Assembly (NCBI RefSeq): GCF_008728515.1
Contig: NC_044984.1
Coordinates: forward strand, 85,767,277 to 85,831,276
Source of the DNA: Papio anubis
Lineage: Eukaryota; Chordata; Mammalia; Primates; Cercopithecidae
DNA length: 64,000 bases
Reading direction: 5' to 3'
The notes below the pieces were generated by a model. That model did not search any database, had not been told where the DNA came from, and was given only the letters and a program-made list of their open reading frames with translations. Made by a program: the position numbers and the translations under genes. Position 1 is the first letter of the stretch. Each line of letters begins with the position of its first letter. Shown piece after piece: positions 12,225 through 23,500 of the stretch.

Positions 12225-12410
12225 GTAGCAATCTTAGCAAATTGCCTTAACCTCTTTGAGCTTACCTTTCATTATCTGTAAAACAGGGCTACTAGCCCTT
12301 AATATGTAATGTTTTCATAAATATTTAATGAGTTGAAATTTAGAGTGCTATGCATAGTCTGTGGCAATTAGCAATCAATAAATAACAAATAATAGTAGCC
12401 ACTATTAATG
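12225..12410 (+). repeat. MIR SINE
   Basis: Plus-strand MIR: 'ccttaacctctttgagctta', 'attatctgtaaaacagggct', 'agtctgtggcaattagcaat', 'caataaataa'. Confidence 0.75.
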
Positions 12411-13469
12411 CTATTTATCTGAGACCTAACACATGAACTTGTCACATAATATGTGTTCATTAAACATATGTTACATATATGAGTCTGATTGTGAACTCTT
12501 ACAGAAGACTGACTACCTCTTCCCTAGACCCCATCATATTGAGGTACTCCTAGTTGGTGCTTAGTGCATTTGTTCACACTAAATATTTACAGGGATTCAA
12601 CAGAGAACAAATCTGGTATTGAAAGTATGGAAATTTAGAGTCTGATGAAGATGCATAGTCTCTAATTTTTCTACCTGGTAAAGTTGCCCTGGTGTGGATA
12701 TTATACTTTGTTTTCCGTCAGGTAAATGAACTTTCTTGGTCTGTTGACTAACACTGGCCTCAAGTTGATGTCCCTCTTGCTTGCTCTTAGGGATGGTTGG
12801 CATCCTGAAACATTTTCTCTATGAAGAAAATCCAGAAGTCATATTTGAAAAGGGAGGTGGTGAGTTCTCAAATATGTTAGAATGTCTATGTTTTAAAATT
12901 TGCTGAATATGGGAAATTGCTTTGGGCATGGCTTTCATTAGATGCTGGGGTTACAGACCTGGGTGCTGAGTTAAGCTGCATCGCCATCTCGTGGTCACTT
13001 GATGTGGTGTCCAGAGACAGAGAGTTTAATGAGTATGTGAGTGAGCAGATTTCATATGCTAGAGTTGACCCTTCAACTTGGGGGTCACCTTGTAGACCTC
13101 TCTTGTTTATACACAAGAAAAATGAATAGAAGAAAAGAAATGACCCAATCTTTTTGTTACAGGGCTTACTCACAGAATTGCCATCCCATTTAGTTGCTAT
13201 TTCTCTCAATGGTATGTGACATAGGATGTGGGTCTTTAGCTGAATACTTGAGTTTTCATGCAGTTGCATGACTTCCTATGAACATGAACGCTCTTACTTT
13301 GAAAATGGGTCTGATATTGTTGTAAGTACCAGTTGAATGATGGTGTATGCAAAAGAACTTTATAAATAATAAATTATTGAAGGAAATCTAAGTATTATAA
13401 GTTTTATTTTAAAATTTTTTGGTGTGGAAACAGATGCCATCTCATTCTAAGTTACATTTGCAGCTGAAA
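12411..13469. other. unassigned sequence
   Basis: About 1 kb without a recognised element. Frames open on both strands at 12886-13269 (127 codons on minus) overlap each other and show no domain, so I treat them as chance frames. Confidence 0.5.
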
Positions 13470-13720
13470 GCCACTTGCTTATTTATTCACAAGTTAACTT
13501 CCACGAATATGTATTGGGCAGTTGCTATGTCATCACCATAGGAAGAAAGGACACAAAGAGCAAGAAAACACAGACTTAACTCTTAAAGAAATTACAGCCT
13601 AATAGTGAAGAAGACATTAATACAATGTGCAATATGCTGTGATAACAGATATTAGAGTAGATCCTAGAGACTGGTACCAACTTCAGTGCTTGCACATAAA
13701 AAGAGAGTGTTCAATTCTGT
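13470..13720 (+). repeat. possible old interspersed repeat, family uncertain
   Basis: 'ttattcacaagttaacttcc...tgtattgggcagttgctatg' followed by 'ttacagcctaatagtgaag' resembles a very common mammalian repeat that describes itself as 'tatttattgagcacctactatg...ttacattctagtg'. I cannot fix the family (L2/MER-like). Confidence 0.35.
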
Positions 13721-14955
13721 GAGTAGCGGGGGGAGCAGTGTTGCAAAGACAGAATAAGTTTTATATAGGCAAAAACAAACTTGAGTTAAGTCTCAGGTAA
13801 ATACTAGTAGTATGCCAGGGAAATAGGTGAGGGCAGTTGGGAAAAGGAAATTCTGTATATGAAATGCTAAAACTCTGAAAAACAAAGCTATTAAAAATAA
13901 CAATATTATCTTATAGTTATGAAAATATTTCAGTTCTGGCCATATGTCTTCAGGAACTCATGGATCTCATTCCAAACAAATGACAAAATAATTTGGCTTG
14001 GGGTCAGTATTTCATAACTTATAACAAAATTTGATATTTTTTGAAATTATGAAAACTAAGGTAATTTTAAATTGTGAACTATGCTATACCCTGAAGAGTC
14101 AATAGAAAATGATGAGAATCAAATTCTTTATAAAAGCTCATCTAGACTAATGGTTTTATCTAGATAATGGTTTTATCAATTTCTATATTACATACTCGTC
14201 TTTTAGTCCCATGTGTTAACAGTTGTTGGAGTCTTTTTTCTATTTCCCTTTCATCATATCAGGTATTTGAAAGAAAACCTCAATGGCCAAAAAGTCATAC
14301 TTTCTCTTTTCAAATTCCTTCTCGTTTTCTTCACCATCCGCTGGCATTCAGAGAATTACTTTGTAGACAAATTGATTGACGGCCATCTATCCACACATCA
14401 GGCATTCTAAATGACTCCCTTCTGGGCTATCTCAGTAGAAGAAATATTCATTAGCCATTCAAAACATAGTAGTGAGGACAACTCTGTCAAAAAAGACATT
14501 TCTATGCACAGTGAAAGTCAAAAACTACATTATTCCAGGGTATGTTTTCCGCTGCCTCTAGACATCAAGGAGAGCAGAAAAATTTAAGTTGTTAGACAGG
14601 TAACAAGGTAACAAAATAATTTGAAAAGAAAGCAAGCATAGAGGATTTCCAAAATGCATAAAAGGTTGACTGTGTTTTAAGAACTTGTTTTTTGCCTCTC
14701 ATTTTTCACTTCCCACCACAAATACCATACTTTTCAAAAAGGTACTGTGTCCTGACTTTATGCCTGCTTAGGTTACTGCTGCCTTGAAGTGCTTTCCCCT
14801 CCTCTGACTCTCATCCCTACCTTTTCAGTGACAACCATCATTCAAGATGAAGCCCAGAAGTTGCAGCCTCTGGGAAAGATCTAACTTGCTGGGCTGGAAT
14901 ATATGCATGTACTGTATGCTCCCTTGGCACCTTGTGCTATTTTACTGTGGCGGAT
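13721..14955. other. unassigned sequence
   Basis: No recognisable repeat. 14167-14410 has two overlapping open frames of 65-70 codons with no motif. Confidence 0.5.
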
Positions 14956-15192
14956 TGATTGATTGCAGGCATTATTCCTGTTTTTCCTGCCTCTCTGTTT
15001 CATGTGTTTTGTGGTGAAACTTTGAACCTCATCCCATCAACAGGCTATTTATTCATTCCTTTGAATCCGAGTGAGCCTTGTGATTTGCTCTGGCCAATAG
15101 ATTGCAGAAGAATATTTGTTTGCCAGTTTCAAGCTAGGACTCAAAAAGATTGTATCGCTTATAATTGAGGACTTATAAGACCCTAATAATTG
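14956..15192 (+). repeat. possible old interspersed repeat, family not named
   Basis: The stretch 'tgtgatttgctctggccaat' plus 'agattgcagaagaatattt' has the look of a common old mammalian repeat. I cannot name it securely. Confidence 0.3.
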
Positions 15193-15350
15193 CTAGGGGA
15201 GGGATAGCATTCGCAGAAATACCTAATGTAGACGACAGGTTGATGAGTGCAGCAAACCACCATGGCACATGCATAATTATGTAACAAACCTGCACCTTCT
15301 GCATATGTACTCCAGAAATTAAAGTGTAACAAAAAAATTAAAAATAATAA
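15193..15350 (+). mobile_element. L1PA/L1PB-type 3' UTR tail, about 155 bp
   Basis: It carries the L1 3'-terminal landmarks 'aggggagggatagcatt', 'gcagcaaaccaccatggcac', 'tatgtaacaaacctgcacc' and an A-rich tail. It is severely 5'-truncated. 'aataattg' on both sides (about 15184 and 15346) may be a target duplication. Confidence 0.9.
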
Positions 15351-15804
15351 TTGGATGCTAATTAATTGCCCAGTTTCTCCATGCAGTAGTCTTCAGGCAT
15401 CTGCCATTATAGTGACTCATAAGAAAGATAACACAATATAGATGTATTAAGGGTTTTCTACACTGAAGGATTTCACTAACATAGACCAGGAAACTGCACC
15501 CTGAGGGCAAGTGGCCTTGCACAGTGTCTTTGAGACCACTATCAAGGCTTATCTTGAGAAGTGGGTCCTATCAAATATGTATGTCAGCTGAGGGCAAAAG
15601 TGAAGGCAAACAAACTGATAACACACATACATACCCAGTGAGTTCTTTCAATCTCAAAAGGATGCTCAATTATCTCTTTGACTACTGTCAGTTTTCATTA
15701 ATTAACAGAAAAGATTATTGAGAATTATAAATTACTTTGTAGTTGGTTTAGTGGCATAATTATTCTTGGCAGAACTCTGAAAGGACACAAGTAACGACAC
15801 CTTC
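15351..15804. other. unassigned sequence
   Basis: Nothing recognised. Confidence 0.5.
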
Positions 15805-15940
15805 AGGTGCCAGTTGTCTCGACATTGAAAACTTGAAATTATTCCTTGGTGATTGCCAATCCTGCCAAACATCTGTGAAAAAAACATGCTAGGCATATAG
15901 TGTCCTGACAACGAAAAATCACTGCATCGGAAAAAGTGTC
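15805..15940 (+). repeat. possible MER20-like hAT MITE fragment
   Basis: The order 'tgccagttgtctcgac', 'ctgccaaacatc', 'agtgtcctgacaac' is like the middle of MER20, but the ends are missing and divergence is high. Confidence 0.35.
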
Positions 15941-16524
15941 TGTGATCACCAATGTGCTTGAACCTATTAATTACAGGGAACTAAACCTTTCCTCTGGGTT
16001 TTGTGACTCCTATTGGAGGTTTCATTGACTTCTCGGTTATCATAGTAAACCTGAGACATTTGGTTCAAAGAAGGAAAATTGGAGTGCAATTACGTGCAGT
16101 TGGAGTGCATTCCTGCCTCTCCACCACCTCCGCTGAAGCCCCGTCTTATCCCTCAGTTCTACTATGTCTTTCAGATGCCGACTTTTAGTCTGCAGGAAGA
16201 ACATGAGCATGCCAGAAACTGCCACCATGTGGAATTGTTCTGAAAGTCACACATACTGTCCTCTTCACAGGTTAGCATTTCTAGCCTAAGAATTTACCAT
16301 TGCAGAAAAGTAATATGGATACTTTTTGAATTATGACATAATAGTTCATATACATGCATACACCAATACTTAATTAGATAACCAAGTGGCAATGAAAGGC
16401 AGCCATAGCTGGCCCAGCCTATGGGCCTTCCTGAAAATACTGTATTCAAAATAGTGAAATTTTTCTCAGGGAGGAGGTGAGAAAAATCAGGGATTCCAAA
16501 GGGATGGTACATATTTCTGAGAAT
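15941..16524. other. unassigned sequence
   Basis: No named repeat. Short overlapping frames only. Confidence 0.5.
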
Positions 16525-16538
16525 GAAAAGTGGCTCCC

Positions 16539-16852
16539 GCCGGGCGCGGTGGCTCAAGCCTGTAATCCCAGCACTTTGGGAGGCCGAGACGGGCGGATCA
16601 CGAGGTCAGGAGATCGAGACCATTCTGGCTAACACGGTGAAACCCCATCTCTACTAAAAAACACGCACAAAAAAAACTAGCCAGGCGAGGTGGCGGGCGC
16701 CTGTAGTTCCAGCTACTCGGGAGGCTGAGGCAGGAGAATGGCGTGAACCCGGGAGGCGGAGCTTGCAGTGAGCTGAGATCGCGTCACTGCACTCCAGCCT
16801 GGGTGACGGAGCGAGACTCCGTTTCAAAAAAAAAAAAAAGAAGAAAAGAAAA
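16539..16852 (+). mobile_element. AluY, Old World monkey type
   Basis: Full length, from 'gccgggcgcggtggctca' to a 13-A run followed by (gaaaa)n. It has ctcaagcctgtaat, gaggccgagacggg and agccaggcgaggtggcgggc, a combination I associate with cercopithecid AluY. The target duplications gaaaagtggctccc (16525-16538) and gaaaagtggttctc (16853-16866) match at 12 of 14. Confidence 0.95.
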
Positions 16853-16866
16853 GAAAAGTGGTTCTC

Positions 16867-18329
16867 TATAGTTCTATAAGCCAAAATTTGAGGTGCCTCC
16901 AACTTGTACCCAGAGAGGTAGTCAGTCCCTCACCAGGTATGACTTTCACTGAATTAGATCACTTCCCATCCTTTCAGAATATAAGTCATGAGTTGTGTAA
17001 GTTGAAACAAAGACTGGAAATGAAAATTGTCTATCAAGGAAGAAATTTAATTCTTCCTTATACAAAATAAACCCAGAGATAAAGCCCAGGGCTCCTAAAT
17101 TATCCCCATGGAGTCTTCCTCTATCTTTCTCTTTTATCAACGTTTGCATGTCGTTTCTATCCTCATGGTCACCTTCTAGTTCAAAATGGGGAACTCAGGC
17201 CCTGGCATCACATCTGTATTCCAACATAGGAAGAAGAAGGAATAGAAAGGGAAATCAGACTTTTCTAGCTGCACACCAATTTTTTTTCCAAGATGCTTCA
17301 CTGAAAATTGTCACCAAAAACTTAATATTACTGGCCAAAGTTAGTCATATGTACCTAGCTGAAAGCGATGCTAGGAAAGACAGTCTGTTAGCTGTGAACA
17401 TTGTTGACTCAAATCACTTTAAGTTCTATTACTAAAAAAGAAGTAGAGAATGAGGGGGTTTGGCACAAATTGGCAGAAGCTATCAATTGATTCCAAATGC
17501 TAGACCCAGGTCTCCACATCCAATAGGTATTATTATCAGAGTCTACCTAATCTGGAATCTGTTTGTTGCAACAAACCCTTGGGGTTAGTTGTGCATGAAT
17601 CTCTGATCTTTGAAACCAGAGAGATGGGGATTGTTAATGATGGAATAAATCAACTATTATAAACAAATTCTGGCTACACATGTGAATACTTCCTCCTTGG
17701 CATTGTGTACTCCTAATGGGCCCTCCTTGGCTGGGGGGTGGGAATTCCTTAGGCTCAGCACAGCTCCTGGGTGGACTGTCACCAACCCCCTGTTCTTCTT
17801 TGTTCTTCATGGGTCGAGTTATTTGCCTAGTCAGTCCCAACGTGAGAACCTGTATATTTCAGTTGCAGGTGCTGAATTCATGCACCACTTTCATTCACTC
17901 TCTGTGAGCGCTGTGGAACAAGGTGCCAAGGAGGAAGTGTTCACATCTTTAAGCAGAATTTGTTTATAACAGTTGATTTATTCCATCATGTTCTTACATT
18001 GACACCAGAAATACTGCCTCTGGATTTCCACTTCTTTTTACCATTCAGGGAGACTGGTTTGTTCCTGATTTCTACTTAAAGGGGGATGTAAGAGTAGAAA
18101 TGTGTGGGTAACTTTTTCAGTGTCCAGTTTGCTTTAAGATTGTGTTAGAGAAATTGAACTGGTTATATATTAACTTCGCTTTCCCCCACCACTGTGGGAA
18201 GATTTTTCCTTTGCAGTATCTAGATGTAGATGAAGAGATCTGGAGCCATGACATTGGTGAAACTATTCACATTGCACAATGGTCAAGGCTCCCCATTATC
18301 TACCTACTTCTCCAGTCATATTTAACTCC
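16867..18329. other. unassigned sequence
   Basis: About 1.5 kb. Overlapping frames of up to 95 codons on both strands (17148-17435, 17682-17969) show no domain. I see no repeat that I can name. Confidence 0.45.
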
Positions 18330-18780
18330 ACACTACTGCTTTTCCCTCTTTCCTACCGCAGGCCATTTGCATGTGCTTCCCAGCCATCTGCAACACTCCT
18401 CTCACCTACTTGCTTGCCTCTGGCACTCCCTCCTCTAAACACACAAATGTTTAGTTTATATTCATCCTTCAGACCTCAGCCAAAGCAGCGCATCTTAGAA
18501 GAAACGCTTTTTAAATCTTAAAGAGTAAAGAATACTCAAATCCTTATAATATGCAAACTTGAACTGTCATTTCTACAAAAGTATATCTTAGCTTGAAATT
18601 AGGCATACATTAATATTAGTATGATTAATGTCCCTCTACCCTGTTTGGCTCTAATTATACTGACAGCAAGGAGTGGGTCTTTTATGCCAACTATTATATT
18701 ATCAGCACTCAACATATGCATGGTAAATAGTAGGTGTTGAATAAATACTTAGCGACTGAATGCAGGAATCTGTATTTGTT
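18330..18780 (+). repeat. L2 LINE 3' end, probable
   Basis: 'ctctggcactccctcc' and 'cttcagacctcagccaaa' upstream, then 'aaggagtgggtcttttatgc', 'tagtaggtgttgaataaata' and 'gactgaatg' downstream, follow L2 order up to its 3' terminus. Middle parts are too decayed to follow. Confidence 0.55.
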
Positions 18781-18811
18781 CCTGGCATATCATAAGTCTT
18801 TGTCTCTGTCT

Positions 18812-18876
18812 CGTTCACATACACACACACATACACACACACTTTTCTCTCTGTCTCTCTCTCTCACACACACACA
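18812..18876. repeat. compound CA/CT microsatellite
   Basis: Interrupted (CA)n, then (TC)n with a 'ctgtctctctctctc' core, then (CA)n again. Interruptions suggest only moderate instability. Confidence 0.9.
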
Positions 18877-18954
18877 TCTTAAATAAATATATCAACTAAA
18901 CAAGTTAACATATGTTAAGTGAATTTATGAAAAAATTGTTTAAGATGCTGTGTG

Positions 18955-19195
18955 GTAGAGGGGAATGAACATGAACTTTACAGGCAGGCATTTAGGACCT
19001 AACAGCCGTTCTTCAATTAATTGGCTGTCTGAGTTTGGCAAGTTATCTTACCTCTCTGAGCCTCAGTTGCCTAATCTGAGAAGAGGATAAGAGCTTTGAG
19101 CTTAGTTGTCAAAGTCAAACGAGATAACATCAAAAAACTGCCTAGCTGAGTGGTGAGTATTCCATAAGTGCTTAATAAATGGAAGCTACTGCCAC
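18955..19195 (+). repeat. MIR SINE, near full length
   Basis: 'gtttggcaagttatcttacc', 'tctctgagcctcagttgcct', 'aacgagataacat', 'ataagtgcttaataaatgga': plus-strand MIR through to its 3' end. Confidence 0.9.
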
Positions 19196-19920
19196 GATTG
19201 AATTTGTATTAGCATTATGTTAAAGGAGGGAGTAGAGCTCAGTTTAGTTGAATTACACACACAAAAAAAACCAGTGCTGGCTACATAAATTGATTGAGTA
19301 ACTAGTTGTAGAATAAATGAATAAATTCATTTTGAGAATGACTTGAAATCTGTACTGTGAACAAAGTGTTATTCGAGTATTTTAGAACAACTCAAAATCC
19401 CGCCGCTAGGTGTCGATAAACACACACTATAAAAACAAAACCTGACTTCCTAGATTCTGAATCTGTTGTTAAATTTTCTTGTTAAAATATTAGAGGGCCT
19501 CAATTATTTATAAGTAAAATCATGTGTATCGTCAATCAAAAGTTTCCAACTATCTAGGAATGTCTATCAAGTAAATCAGATTTTCACACTCTTTCTTGTT
19601 TTCTTTTCTTTTTTTTCCTTTTTTTAATACTAGGAAACGCACTCACTTCAACCTCCACCAACCAAAATGACTGCTTAAAGGCCATTCAGCCCCTTTATCA
19701 CTGTGGCTCAAATTTGACTTTCTTCCCAATTCATCCGTAATTCAGATTTCTTCTGTTTCAGGAGCTTTGCCCATGCCTTCTGCCACCTTCTGCCAGGAAT
19801 TATACCTGTCCCATCCCATCAAGTCTCCTGAATGGCCAGGTAAAGATTTATTTTTCCTTTGGGTCTCAAAAATGTTTTATTCTAGTCACCCTTCACTAGA
19901 TATGGATTCCTTGTTACAAA
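19196..19920. other. unassigned sequence
   Basis: 19740-19850 has a pyrimidine-rich L2-like look ('ggagctttgcccatgccttc'), too weak to call. The rest is unrecognised. Confidence 0.4.
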
Positions 19921-20021
19921 TGATATTAGTTTCCTGAGCTTACTATAACAAAATACCACAGACTGAATGGTTTAAACAACTAAATTTATTTTCTCACGGT
20001 TCTAAATGATGGGAGTCCTAA
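19921..20021 (-). mobile_element. MLT1B-like LTR, 3' end (part 1)
   Basis: 'tgatattagtttcctgagct', 'tataacaaaataccacagac', 'tttattttctcacggttct': the 3' end of an MLT1 on the minus strand. It is broken at 20021 by an ERV LTR. Confidence 0.85.
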
Positions 20022-20581
20022 TGTTATCTGAAAGGGTCCCAATCCAGACCCCAAAAGTGGGTTCTTTGATCTCACTCAAGAAATAATTCAGGGAGAGTCT
20101 GTAAAGTGAAAGCAACTTTATTAAGAAAGTAAAGGAATAAAAGAATGACTACTCAATAGGCAGAGCAGCCCCGAGGGTTGCTGTTGCCCATTTTTCTGGT
20201 TATTTCTTGATTATATGCTAAACAAGGGGTGGATTATTTATGCCTCCTCTTTTTAGACCATATAGGGTAACTTCCTGATGTTGACATGGCATTGGTAAAC
20301 TGTCATAGTGCTGGGACATAGCATTGAATGCTGTCATAGCATTGAGGACGACCAGAGGTCGGTCTTGTCACCATCTTGGTTTCGGCGGGTTTTAGCCAGC
20401 TTCTTTACTGCAAACTGTTTTATCAGCAAGGTCTTTATGACCTGAATCTTGTGCCGACTTCCTATCTCATCCTGTGACTTAGAATGTCTAACTGTCTGGG
20501 GATGCAGCCCAGTAGGTCTCAGCCTTATTTTGCCCAGCTCCTATTCAAGATGGAGTTGCTCTGATCCAAATGCCTCTGACA
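20022..20581 (-). mobile_element. class I ERV (ERV1) solo LTR, 560 bp
   Basis: It starts TGTTATC and ends ...CTGACA, with a 4-bp target duplication of 3/4 identity (ctaa 20018-20021, ctag 20582-20585) as in ERV1. On the minus strand it reads 'caactccatcttgaatagg' near the start, 'aaacagtttgcagtaaagaa', 'tatatggtctaaaaagagga' and a polyadenylation region with 'cttaataaagttgctttcac'. I recognise the sequence type but not the Repbase name. No internal ERV sequence is present. Confidence 0.8.
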
Positions 20582-20868
20582 CTAGATCAAGGTGTCAGCA
20601 GGGTTGGTTTCTTGAGGTCAAGAAACGAGCCCTCTTACCCGGACTTCTATGACTGTCTTCTCCTCGTATCTTCACATTGTCTTTTCTCTGTACATGACTG
20701 TGTCCTAAACTCTTTCAAAAAGAACACCAATCATATTGGACCAGGGACCACCCTAACCGCCTCATTTGAATTCGTTGTCTCTTTAAATACCCTGTCTCCA
20801 AATGTAATCATATCCTGAGATGCTGGAGATTAGTACATCAGAACTTCAGAGGAACACATTTTAGCAAA
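20582..20868 (-). mobile_element. MLT1B-like LTR, remainder (part 2)
   Basis: It resumes with 'tagatcaaggtgtcagcagg', 'gttggtttcttgaggtca', then 'accaatcatattggaccag', 'ccaaatgtaatcatatcctg'. This is MLT1B in the same orientation as part 1. Confidence 0.85.
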
Positions 20869-20984
20869 TAAAATACATTCTCACACAGCTCAAAAGTTCT
20901 CAATACTACTTACTATAACTGCAATTATTGATATGTACAAGTCATTAACTTAATGTGTATTTTGTGCCTAAAATCTGTAAGTTT

Positions 20985-21165
20985 CCATAATGGCAGGAAC
21001 CATGTCTGTTTGGTTAAAGAGGTAACTTCAATATGCTGCAACTGTGCTCAATGCCTAGTACATAGTAGGTTGTCTTTTTTTATTATTGCATTAATATCAT
21101 CTTGTTTATTTTTATTTCCTACGTAACTCCAATGTCTGGCACAAAGTGCCTCAATAAATATTAAA
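20985..21165 (+). repeat. L2 LINE 3' terminus
   Basis: 'ataatggcaggaaccatgtc', 'ctcaatgcctagtacatagt', then 'ccaatgtctggcacaaagtg' and 'cctcaataaatatt'. The 'location plus last-line' motif appears twice, so there may be two fragments or a local duplication. Confidence 0.7.
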
Positions 21166-21944
21166 TTAAAGAAATATATTTAATAGCCAGCAGCTAAAAA
21201 GAATGCTCTGGATGCTTTACTTTTCCCTTTCTTTAACCAATTCCTTACTCTTGTTAGCATGACAGCCCACTGGAGTGGCTACATATTTGGCGTCAGCAAA
21301 GAGAAGAAGGTTTCCCACAGTCAGACGGGTGCATAATAGTAAATTAGCCTCAGCCCAGGTTTAACAGTTGTACTACGGGTGGCTTGATAATAATAAACCT
21401 GTGCCGGTTTATAGAAGCGGACATCCTGTAGAACCATATTCAGTACTTTGCTTAGTCCTAGGCACTGGGGTCTCTGTCCTGGCCTGAGCTGCTCCTCTGC
21501 CAGCTGCAGCCCTCTCTTACTATGAGAAGTCTGTGTGGCAAGGTTACAGGACCATCTGTAACCCACAATCCCTATTTTTCTAGACATCTGGCCAGGAACT
21601 CAAGACTCTGACGTTCCCTGCCAAAGTGGATCTCTGCTTGCTGCTGGGGTTTGCAGAGTCTTCTTACCCAGATTCATTCTGCTGAGGCAACCTCAGGCCC
21701 AAGGGACAGCAGGAGATTCCTCATGGTGTGGGACAGAGCCAGATGTGGAGAAAACATAGGGGCAGGACATGCAGGGTTAGGAGCACCCATCTGATCTCTT
21801 GGCTCTGTCCCCCCAAATATAGGGGTAGATGTCTTTGTATATTTTATACTCTGATGTTTCACCTAACACGTTATATTAGAACCCATAGGAAAGTTTCCTA
21901 AGTCACTATCCCAGAAATTATCATGCCTTTGTAGAGTCATTGTT
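21166..21944. other. unassigned sequence
   Basis: No recognised element. An 88-codon minus frame (21321-21587) has no motif. Confidence 0.5.
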
Positions 21945-22090
21945 ACTGAACACGTGCGGTGCCTGGAGCCAGACAAGCCTAAGCTTCAATACCAATTCTA
22001 CCTCCACCATTTGTGTGACTTTGGACATGTCACTTAAACTTTCTGAGCTTTAGTTTCCCCAACTGAAAAAAAGGAAGTTAAATCAAATCA
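21945..22090 (+). repeat. MIR SINE
   Basis: 'gtgcggtgcctggagccaga', 'ttctacctccaccatttgtg', 'tgactttggacatgtcactt', 'gagctttagtttccccaact': plus-strand MIR. Confidence 0.85.
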
Positions 22091-22787
22091 TATTTTGATG
22101 ACAAAACTTTGAGTGTGATGTTTCCTGTTGCCCTGGAATTAATTGCCAGGACCCAAGGCTGAGGATGAAAGAGGTATTATGAATCCCACATTTAAATGAG
22201 ACATCAGTGAAATATTCACCAACAATTAAGGCCAGATACTTCCCACAGGACATACAAAGAAACAGCCAAACCCTCTCTGCTACCCCCATCATCACTCAAC
22301 CTCCTCCCTCAGTCTGTTTCAGTAGAGTCTTGGGAAGAGTAATTTAAAAAGCATGAGGAATGCAAGAAATAATATATAGTAATTGAAAAATGCATACACA
22401 GCAGAAAAGCAATAGGCGAAACACTGGCAAAAAAAAAAAAAATATGGAAAATAATAGACCTGGTATTCTTAATGAGCCATAAAGTAAATGGCAGCAATAT
22501 GAAATGATTAAATTTAAAACATAATTCTTTTCAGGCTCTTGCACCTATGAAGCAAGCCTTCCTTTTTAATCATGCTGGGCACATGCACTAAGAGAAACAT
22601 GGACCTGTTTTTAACCCTGGATGTTGAGAACTCAGAGAAAAGGTGAAGAGATTATCAGCTAACTGGGGAATGCAATATAAAAAGGACTAAAGAAACAATA
22701 TTCAGGAAGGAGGAAAACAAGAGGAACAGAAACAAATTTTTTCTCTTCTTCAAGTACTTGAAAGTGTGATTTTTTTCAGAGCTCTGT
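22091..22787. other. unassigned sequence
   Basis: Contains an A14 run at about 22429. No known family. Confidence 0.45.
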
Positions 22788-22799
22788 TGTATAGTTTTT

Positions 22800-23107
22800 T
22801 GTTTTTGTTTTTGTTTTTGAGACAGGGTGTGTTGCTCTGTCATCCAGGCTGGAGTGCAGTGGTGCAATCACAGCTTATTGCAGCCTCGACCTGCTGGGCT
22901 CAAGGGATTCTTCCACCACAGCCTCCTGAGTAGTTAGGACTACAGATGCACACCACCATGTCCAGCTGATTTTTGTGTGTGTATTTGTATACAGACAATG
23001 TTTCAACATGTTGCCCAGGCTGCTCTTGAACTCTTGGGCTCAAGGAATCCTCCTGCCTTGGCAATCCAAAGTGCTGGGATTCCAGGCCTGGGCCACAGCA
23101 CCCAGCC
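22800..23107 (-). mobile_element. AluJ, full length
   Basis: A minus-strand dimer with (tttttg)n tail, J-type 'cttgggctcaaggaatcctc' and diverged CpGs. Perfect 12-bp target duplications, tgtatagttttt, lie at 22788-22799 and 23108-23119. Confidence 0.95.
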
Positions 23108-23404
23108 TGTATAGTTTTTGAAAAAGACAACATCGGAGGAATTGAATTTCTTTAGCAGTAGTAGGATTGAGGACAATGATATATAATTATAAACCAGAAA
23201 TATAAAAGAACCTTTGCCATTATATTCTTGTGGCACTTTCTATGGGACAATTGTCTTTAAGCTAAAGTACAGAGCAAACTGTCTTACTACCAAGATGAAT
23301 TGGCTGGAAAAAATGCTCTCATTGTAAGTTGTTTATCCAAATTAGGTAGGCAGTTTACTGATCAGAAGATTGACATAGAGCAATTCAACACCCGATACTA
23401 GTGG

Positions 23405-23500
23405 AAATATTTCAGCTTTGTGTTCAAATCTGGCTCTTACCTAGTAGCTGCACAATTTTAGGTGTCACTCAAAATTGCTGGGCCTCGTTGCTTCCCAGAG
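23405..23500 (+). repeat. MIR SINE fragment
   Basis: 'gtgttcaaatctggctctta', 'ctagtagctgcacaatttta', 'gctgggcctcgttgcttccc': plus-strand MIR. Further MIR-like text at about 23640-23670 suggests a later interruption. Confidence 0.6.

Noticed and set aside
13060..13100. gagttgacccttcaacttgg resembling a Tigger/MER2 end
   Set aside because: Only about 20 bases fit, and no second terminal repeat or body follows.
12886..13269. 127-codon minus-strand open frame
   Set aside because: No domain, signal peptide or codon pattern. A second frame is open on the other strand in the same place, so it looks like chance.
16539..16800. Local CpG-rich peak
   Set aside because: It is produced by the young AluY and is not a CpG island.
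22429..22443. A14 run as a possible retrocopy tail
   Set aside because: No polyadenylation signal at the right distance and no flanking duplications were visible.
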